Assembly (NCBI GenBank): GCA_001604265.1
Contig: LVBC01000022.1
Span: 1-10,997, forward strand
From: Spirochaetales bacterium Spiro_01
GTDB taxonomy: Bacteria > Spirochaetota > Spirochaetia > Sphaerochaetales > Sphaerochaetaceae
Length of the DNA: 10,997 bases
Reading direction: 5' to 3'
The stretch's first letter is position 1. Each line of letters opens with the position of its first letter. Position numbers and translations under genes: made by a program. This document shows positions 6,299-10,997 of this stretch, piece after piece. The notes beneath the pieces were generated by a model. It did no database searches, was not told the origin of the DNA, and saw only the letters and a program-made list of their open reading frames with translations.

Positions 6299-8761
6299 TC
6301 ACTGTTGAACGTAATCTTGTAACTTTCTGCTTCTCTTCGGGTGTCTCAGTCTTCTCAGGGCCTTTGCCTCGATCTGCCTGATACGCTCTCTGGTAACATC
6401 AAAATACAATCCAACCTCTTCCAAGGTCAATGGATATCCATCATCAAGACCGAATCTCATCCTGAGAACCTCCTGTTCTCTTGGAGGCAGGGTCTTGAGA
6501 ACCTCCTTGATCTGCTCCTGCAGCAGAACATATGCAGTCTGGGTGGCAGGATTCTCGACATCCTTGTCCTCGATGAAATCGGAAAGGAGCGAATCCTCCT
6601 CTTCACCGACTGGGGTCTCGAGAGAGATAGGCTCCCTGGAGACGGACTTGACTGCCTTGACCTTCTTCTCATCCCAGCCGAGGTTGTTTGCGATCTCCTC
6701 ATCGGTCGGCTCTCGCCCGAGCTGCTGGAGAAGGGTCCTGGACTCCCTTACGACCTTGTTGATCTGCTCGATCATATGTACAGGAACTCTGATGGTCCTT
6801 GCCTGGTCGCTGATGGAGCGGGTAATAGCCTGTCTGATCCACCAGGTTGCGTAGGTCGAGAACTTGAAGCCCTTTCTGTACTCGAACTTCTCAACAGCCT
6901 TGATGAGGCCGATGTTGCCCTCCTGTACCAGGTCGAAGAACTGAAGTCCCCTATTGGTATACTTCTTTGCGATGGAGACTACAAGGCGGAGATTTGCCTT
7001 TATAAGCTTGTCCTTTGCATCCTTCATCGTCCTCTGCCCCTGTCTGATGAGAGCCACAGCCTCCTGGATCTTCTCGGTACCGGTCTTCAGTACCTCGCAC
7101 TCTATTCCGGTCGCTCTGTCGTCGAAGGATTCGAACTCATAGCAGATGGCCTTGAGATTCTTCTCTGTAAGCTGGAGCTCCTTGATGTACTCCTTTATCT
7201 GGTCTGCATTCAGGCCAAGCTCCTCCTCGACGCTCTCTCTTGAGCTGGTAGCAAGCTCGCGTCCAAGCCTTCTGAGGGATTTTGCGATATCCTGGTCGTG
7301 CTCGATATGGAGAATCTGAGTAATCTTCTTCTCCTTCATAGTGCACTCGTTGATAAGCTCATCGGCGCTGATGAACTTCTCTGTAAGCTCGTCGATCTCA
7401 TCCTGATGGAAGAGAATCGGATAGTACCAGATAGGAAGCTTGACTGTCTCTGACTTCGAGAGGCTGTCAACTGCCTTTATGTACTCCTCATCGACCTTCA
7501 GAGCTCCGCCATCCTCGACCGGAGTATCCTCGCCCTCGGATCTTTCAGCACCGTCGAGTACTGCCTCTCCGTTGGCAAGCTCCTCCTGGATGGCCTCCTC
7601 TTCGGCCTGTCTGTCCAGCTCTGCGAAGATGCTGTTCTCGTTCTTGTCCACGATGTGGAAGCGGCTTACGATCATCCTTCCACCATATGGGTTCGGGATG
7701 CTCACATAGGTGTTGTAGTCCTTTCTGGTAGGCTCACCACCAACAAATCTTGCCAGCTCCTTTGAATTCACTTCATTGAAGAACTGGATATCCTCGCTCT
7801 TGACCTCGAAACCACCAAGCCCGAGGGTCATGAGCTCTGCTCTCATTGCGTTGAACTTGTCGTCGTTCAGAAGCTCCTCGCCTGTGAGCTTTGCTCTCTC
7901 TATCTGCTCGTTGTACTCCTTGAGAAGCTTCAGGCTCCCCTTGAGAGACTCGCGATAGTTGTTGTTGTAGTGCTTGTGGAGTGCAAGCTTCGCCTTCAGC
8001 TCCTCAGGAGAGATATCCTCATCCTCGTCGACCTTGGTAGCAAGCTCCTGGGCGATCTTTGTAAAGAGTGAAATGAGAAGACCGCTCTTTCTGATAACGG
8101 ATCTGATGACCTCGTCTCCGGACTCCATTCTCTTCGAGAGGATGACCTCCTGGCTTGCGTCGAGCAGATTCTCCTTTCCGATCTCCCTAAGGTACAGCCT
8201 GATAGGGTCATCGCCACTTGCTTCGGCCTTGTCATTGCCGAGAATAGTCATCTGGCGCTCGCTCTCGTGGGCTTCACCGACCATGTTCGGGTCGATGTAG
8301 CTCTCTGTGGAGCCTACGCGGTCATCATCGGCAGTCCAGGATGCCAGAGAGGGGGCATCCTCATGGAAATCCTCTTCATCCTCATCCTCGTCCTCATCGT
8401 CACGTGGCTCCTCCTCTTCTACAGGTGGAACATCGGTGACCATCTCGAAGGCGCTGACATGATCCTCGGCTGCGATCGCATCCTCTTCATCTGCCAGCTC
8501 GTCATCCTCATCATCCAGGACCTCGAGAGAGACCTCACCGTCCGGGCTGGTCATAAGGTCCACGTTATCCTCATGATAGACGATGTCTATTTTCTCAAGC
8601 TCTGCGATTATATCATCGAAATCCTCGTTGCTCGCCTTTCCCTTGAGGGATTTCTGGAGAACCTCGTCCACCTCGTTCTTGGTAACGTAGTTCTCGCCAT
8701 CCCTCTCGACGGCTATGCACTTCAGATCCTTGATAACTTGAGTCCTAACTTCATCTGTCAT
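6299..8761 (-). CDS. rpoD: RNA polymerase primary sigma factor RpoD (sigma-70)
   Basis: The product gives RNA polymerase its promoter specificity for housekeeping genes. I chose the ATG at 8761 (820 residues) because AAGGAA lies nine bases before it; ATGs at 8767 and 8770 are too near that site. Numbering from 8770: region 1.1 about 7-75; an acidic linker 83-150; region 1.2 [16 protein letters not shown] (188-203); a long non-conserved region about 220-580; region 2 from [18 protein letters not shown] (587-604) through [17 protein letters not shown] (635-651) and [12 protein letters not shown] (655-666); region 3 about 667-745; region 4 [15 protein letters not shown] (761-775) and [18 protein letters not shown] (792-809). 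Regions 2.4 and 4.2 are canonical, so standard -10/-35 recognition is expected. At about 820 residues it is much longer than the 613 of E. coli, through the acidic linker and an enlarged non-conserved region. The start overlaps the end of dnaG. Confidence 0.98.
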   Translation of the reverse strand: MTDEVRTQVIKDLKCIAVERDGENYVTKNEVDEVLQKSLKGKASNEDFDDIIAELEKIDIVYHEDNVDLMTSPDGEVSLEVLDDEDDELADEEDAIAAEDHVSAFEMVTDVPPVEEEEPRDDEDEDEDEEDFHEDAPSLASWTADDDRVGSTESYIDPNMVGEAHESERQMTILGNDKAEASGDDPIRLYLREIGKENLLDASQEVILSKRMESGDEVIRSVIRKSGLLISLFTKIAQELATKVDEDEDISPEELKAKLALHKHYNNNYRESLKGSLKLLKEYNEQIERAKLTGEELLNDDKFNAMRAELMTLGLGGFEVKSEDIQFFNEVNSKELARFVGGEPTRKDYNTYVSIPNPYGGRMIVSRFHIVDKNENSIFAELDRQAEEEAIQEELANGEAVLDGAERSEGEDTPVEDGGALKVDEEYIKAVDSLSKSETVKLPIWYYPILFHQDEIDELTEKFISADELINECTMKEKKITQILHIEHDQDIAKSLRRLGRELATSSRESVEEELGLNADQIKEYIKELQLTEKNLKAICYEFESFDDRATGIECEVLKTGTEKIQEAVALIRQGQRTMKDAKDKLIKANLRLVVSIAKKYTNRGLQFFDLVQEGNIGLIKAVEKFEYRKGFKFSTYATWWIRQAITRSISDQARTIRVPVHMIEQINKVVRESRTLLQQLGREPTDEEIANNLGWDEKKVKAVKSVSREPISLETPVGEEEDSLLSDFIEDKDVENPATQTAYVLLQEQIKEVLKTLPPREQEVLRMRFGLDDGYPLTLEEVGLYFDVTRERIRQIEAKALRRLRHPKRSRKLQDYVQQ
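8370..8402 (-). repeat. Low-complexity acidic-codon run inside rpoD
   Basis: On the given strand this is an imperfect run of TCC/TCA/TCG/TCT triplet-like units. On the coding strand it is a string of GAG, GAT and GAC codons for residues about 123-134 of RpoD ([11 protein letters not shown]). Such runs can change length by slippage, so this part of the linker may vary between strains. Confidence 0.5.
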
Positions 8762-10592
8762 TGTCATCATTTCCTTTTCTGCCTGTACGGAGTGCGTTTC
8801 TCATCTCCAGGATATCCCTGTCGACGTCCATCTTCTCCGCCAGCAATCCAGCAAGGTCGCCCTCGCCGAATCCTTCCATCTCTCCTCGCTGAAGCTGAGT
8901 GCTGATCGCCTTCTGTCTCTCCTCGAGTCTTCTAAGCTTCAGGCGATCCAGCAACTCATCTATGACCTCTTCCGGCCTCTCTGGTCTGAACTGCTCGAGT
9001 TCAAACGATGCAGAGACATCTGATCTGATCTGCTCATCGGCAAAAAGGCTGAGGAAGACCTCGTCGGTCCTGCCCTCCTCTTCCCTACGGACATTCTCCA
9101 ATGCCACGTATATATGCTGTGCTTCCTTGTCACGTATGTCCCCGAACTTCAATACGGAGGTATAGCGTGAGAACAGCTCCCTGTGATTTGCCAGCATCAG
9201 CATCAGGTAGAGGTCCAAAGAGACTGCGGTTGCACTGAAGGGTCTGATTTCTGCATTCTGATCCTGCACAGTTCTCTCGTAGCGAGGTCTCTCGCTACTT
9301 CTTGCCCGATCCAGATCGCTTTCGATCTTCTCCTCCTGGATACCAGAAAGCTCGCTGATCAGTCTTATATAGCTTGCTCTTTCCACCTCGCTTGATGTAG
9401 CATTGAGAAAGGGAGCCATATATGACAGGAAATCTGTCAAGCCTTTTGGCGTCCGTATATTATATAATTTCAATCCATTGTCTTCAAGATATCTATAGCC
9501 GGATACTGCAGTTGAAACGATGTTTTTTACTGCATTTTCCCCTTTTTCCTCCAATAACTCGGAGGCATCCTTGGCTCCATCTATCCGAAGCACCTCGCTC
9601 TCTATTCCCAGAGACTGCAGCATGACAAGGGAATCGCGGGTCGCCTTCTGCCCTGCATTGTCCGAATCGAATAGAAGCTGTATCTTCGAGCAGTACCTCG
9701 ATATGAGCTTTGCCTGGTCCTCCGTGAAGGCTGTTCCGAAGGGAGCAACTGCATTCTCGAGCCCCGCCTGATGCAGAGAGATCGCATCGAAGTTGCCTTC
9801 GCATACGATTGCAACATGGTTCCTGTTCCACTCCTTCAGCGACTCGTGGATACCGTAGAGGTTGTGTCTCTTGGAGTAGATTATTGTCTCATTCGTATTG
9901 ATGTACTTCGGGCTGTTCTCCCTTCCCGAAAGGTCCCTGGCACCGAAGGCCACGACCTTGCCCTGGAAGTTCCTCACAGGGAACATGAGCCTGTCTGCAA
10001 AGAGAGGCCAGGGGTATTTGTTCCTAGAGAAGAATCCGCTCTGTCTGAGAAAGTCATCGCTGTAGCCGTTCTTCTTGAGAAAGGAATAGAGCCAATCTGT
10101 ATCCGCAGGTGCATATCCAAGAGAGAACCTCTCGCTTATCTCGGGCTTTATGTGCCTTCTTTCAAGATACTCCCTTGCCTTCTGCCCTCTCGGATCATTC
10201 AGCAGTATGTGGCGGAAGGTCTTCTGTATTCTCTCGTAGAGGTCGAACATGGTCGCAGCATCGTCCCTTCTCTGCCTGTCCTGCTCGCTCATCTCCTCGA
10301 CCTCGACACCGGCCCTGTCTGCCAGGCTCTTCACAGCCTCCGGAAAGGTGACCTTGTCCATCTTCATCACGAAGTCGAACATCGAACCGTGCTCATGACA
10401 ACCGAAGCAGTAGTAGCTTCCCCTTTCAAGATTCAGCTTGCAGGATGGGGTCCTCTCATTGCCGCCGCCGTGGAATGGGCACTTTATCCACTCGCCATTT
10501 CTATGGAAGACCTGAGTATAGGTAGAGACGACATCCACGATGCTGAGTCTGCTCTTGATCTCTTCAATGGTCTTGTCCGAATATCTTGCCAA
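8751..10592 (-). CDS. dnaG: DNA primase DnaG
   Basis: A 613-residue primase that makes RNA primers at the replication fork with DnaB helicase. The N-terminal CHC2 zinc-binding domain has CPFH (38-41) and CFGC (62-65). The core has [21 protein letters not shown] (201-221) and the TOPRIM motifs VCEGNFDA (263-270, Glu265/Asp269) and LFDSDNAG (307-314, Asp309/Asp311). The C-terminal part (about 455-600) is the poorly conserved helicase-binding region. The start is a TTG: an in-frame TAG lies three codons upstream and no ATG occurs before the zinc domain, so TTG is the only start that keeps the N-terminus. The ribosome binding site is weak. TTG and weak binding both suggest low expression, as expected for primase. 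The gene ends inside the rpoD start region (11-base overlap with the ATG at 8761). Minor oddities: DSDNAG instead of the usual D-G-D, and an extra Cys51. Confidence 0.97.
   Translation of the reverse strand: MARYSDKTIEEIKSRLSIVDVVSTYTQVFHRNGEWIKCPFHGGGNERTPSCKLNLERGSYYCFGCHEHGSMFDFVMKMDKVTFPEAVKSLADRAGVEVEEMSEQDRQRRDDAATMFDLYERIQKTFRHILLNDPRGQKAREYLERRHIKPEISERFSLGYAPADTDWLYSFLKKNGYSDDFLRQSGFFSRNKYPWPLFADRLMFPVRNFQGKVVAFGARDLSGRENSPKYINTNETIIYSKRHNLYGIHESLKEWNRNHVAIVCEGNFDAISLHQAGLENAVAPFGTAFTEDQAKLISRYCSKIQLLFDSDNAGQKATRDSLVMLQSLGIESEVLRIDGAKDASELLEEKGENAVKNIVSTAVSGYRYLEDNGLKLYNIRTPKGLTDFLSYMAPFLNATSSEVERASYIRLISELSGIQEEKIESDLDRARSSERPRYERTVQDQNAEIRPFSATAVSLDLYLMLMLANHRELFSRYTSVLKFGDIRDKEAQHIYVALENVRREEEGRTDEVFLSLFADEQIRSDVSASFELEQFRPERPEEVIDELLDRLKLRRLEERQKAISTQLQRGEMEGFGEGDLAGLLAEKMDVDRDILEMRNALRTGRKGNDDNDR
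8771..8776 (-). promoter_or_regulatory. Ribosome binding site of rpoD
   Basis: AAGGAA on the minus strand directly abuts the ATG at 8770 and lies nine bases before the ATG at 8761. The spacing favours 8761. The site lies inside the last codons of dnaG, so rpoD translation is probably coupled to dnaG translation. Confidence 0.5.
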
Positions 10593-10615
10593 AGGAACCT
10601 ATACCCCTATTATCT

Positions 10616-10644
10616 AAATTAGAAAGATTGGTGACGATTATCAA
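10616..10644 (-). promoter_or_regulatory. Possible promoter upstream of dnaG
   Basis: In the 58-base gap upstream of dnaG the minus strand has TTGATA (10644-10639, one change from TTGACA), a 17-base spacer, and TAATTT (10621-10616), a poor -10. A better -10-like GATAAT (10614-10609) is 24 bases from that -35 and would have to work without it. The gap is clearly richer in A and T than the flanking genes. If used, the promoter would give a leader of under 20 bases before the TTG start. Weak evidence. Confidence 0.3.
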
Positions 10645-10650
10645 GGAAAA

Positions 10651-10997
10651 TCACTTGCTGATGGTGAACTTCACATGCTTTTTCTCTTTCTCAAGCTGTT
10701 CTCGTATCTCCTCTCTGCTGTGATGCCTTCCCCTGTTTATTCCAGGACAGGCCTTCATCTCCTCATCCCAGAGCGCCCTGTCCTCGAAGAGATAGCTCCA
10801 GAATGGGTATGTGGAGCACTGCTCGGGCTTCACAGGATAGACAGTGCACCCTTCATCAGAAAGCAGGATGCAGGAGTAGTCCCTTCGCTCCTTGAGAGAG
10901 ACCTCGTAGTGGTCTCCCATATCAACCCTTCTTGTATAGATTGCAAGGAACTCCTCTCTCGAGAGGGAAAGGTATGCTGAAAGAGTGTCGATCTCCT
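10651..10997 (-). CDS. YkgJ-like cysteine-cluster protein, 5' end cut by window
   Basis: The frame stays open past the internal ATG at 10920 to the end of the window, so the true start lies outside; about 114 C-terminal residues are visible. The readable part runs through LSREEFLAIYTRRV, then SLKERRDYSCILLSDEGC, TVYPVKPEQCSTYPFW and a later ACPGINRGR, ending in a charged Lys/Glu-rich helix. The spacing of Cys residues around a TVYPxxPxxCxxYPFW motif is typical of the YkgJ/UPF0153 family, proposed to bind zinc or iron through a cluster of cysteines. The first Cys group of that family would lie upstream of the visible part. The biochemical function of the family is not known. It stops 58 bases before dnaG on the same strand and may belong to the same transcription unit. 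Confidence 0.8.
   Translation of the reverse strand, partial: EIDTLSAYLSLSREEFLAIYTRRVDMGDHYEVSLKERRDYSCILLSDEGCTVYPVKPEQCSTYPFWSYLFEDRALWDEEMKACPGINRGRHHSREEIREQLEKEKKHVKFTISK

Noticed and set aside
6341..7243. 300-codon open frame on the + strand opposite the rpoD regions 2-4
   Set aside because: Mirrors highly conserved sigma-factor codons; Leu-rich composition is what complementing Glu/Lys/Arg-rich sequence gives. No motif.
8267..8905. Hydrophobic 212-codon open frame on the + strand (looks membrane-like)
   Set aside because: The hydrophobic stretch is the reverse reading of the acidic GAG/GAT/GAC run of rpoD, not a real membrane helix, and it spans the dnaG-rpoD junction.
9771..10622. 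283-codon open frame on the + strand opposite dnaG
   Set aside because: It lies wholly antisense to a well-conserved primase, has no recognisable domain and no ribosome site; it follows from biased codon use on the coding strand.
1..10997. CRISPR array, insertion sequence, tRNA gene or riboswitch
   Set aside because: No spaced direct repeats, no transposase, no cloverleaf-like sequence, and all gaps between genes are too short for a riboswitch.

Overview
The window is a gene-dense piece of a bacterial chromosome with no mobile elements, CRISPR arrays or tRNA genes that I can see. The best guess for the host is a spirochaete. The supporting evidence is the order dnaG, rpoD, coiled-coil zinc-ribbon gene, which I recall from Treponema genomes; two lipoprotein genes, one with a loose lipobox; and a type A RNase P RNA. 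Moderate GC and frequent AGA/AGG arginine codons would fit a host-associated Spirochaetota lineage such as the Sphaerochaeta group. This assignment is inference; no 16S rRNA or other diagnostic gene is present.

Left third, + strand (1-3424): three tightly coupled genes. The first is the 3' part of a membrane-anchored alkaline-phosphatase/sulfatase-superfamily enzyme, cut by the window edge. The second is a CDP-glycerol glycerophosphotransferase-like enzyme (TGATG overlap). The third is MazG, a nucleoside triphosphate pyrophosphohydrolase (ATGA overlap). The first two together suggest synthesis or decoration of a phosphoglycerol-type surface polymer or glycolipid. MazG looks like a housekeeping passenger.

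Right two thirds, - strand (10997 down to 3430): a cysteine-cluster (YkgJ-like) protein cut by the window edge, dnaG primase (TTG start), rpoD primary sigma factor (overlapping dnaG), a coiled-coil zinc-ribbon protein, the RNase P RNA gene rnpB, a TPR lipoprotein, and a lipoprotein with two lipocalin-like halves. Most gaps are under 60 bases and I see no convincing intrinsic terminator. Much of this could therefore be one long transcription unit in the style of a macromolecular-synthesis operon, with a possible promoter before dnaG and another before the last lipoprotein. The two strands converge at 3424/3430 with only 5 bases between stop codons.

Most notable points: an unusually long RpoD (about 820 residues) with a large non-conserved region and an acidic linker; rnpB wedged between coding genes with no visible promoter or terminator of its own, and with an L15 loop that seems to lack the canonical GGU; and the surface-polymer gene pair. 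No stretch over 300 bases lacks a gene. I found no clear evidence of a wholly new multi-gene system; the window is mainly core genome with some lineage-specific surface genes.
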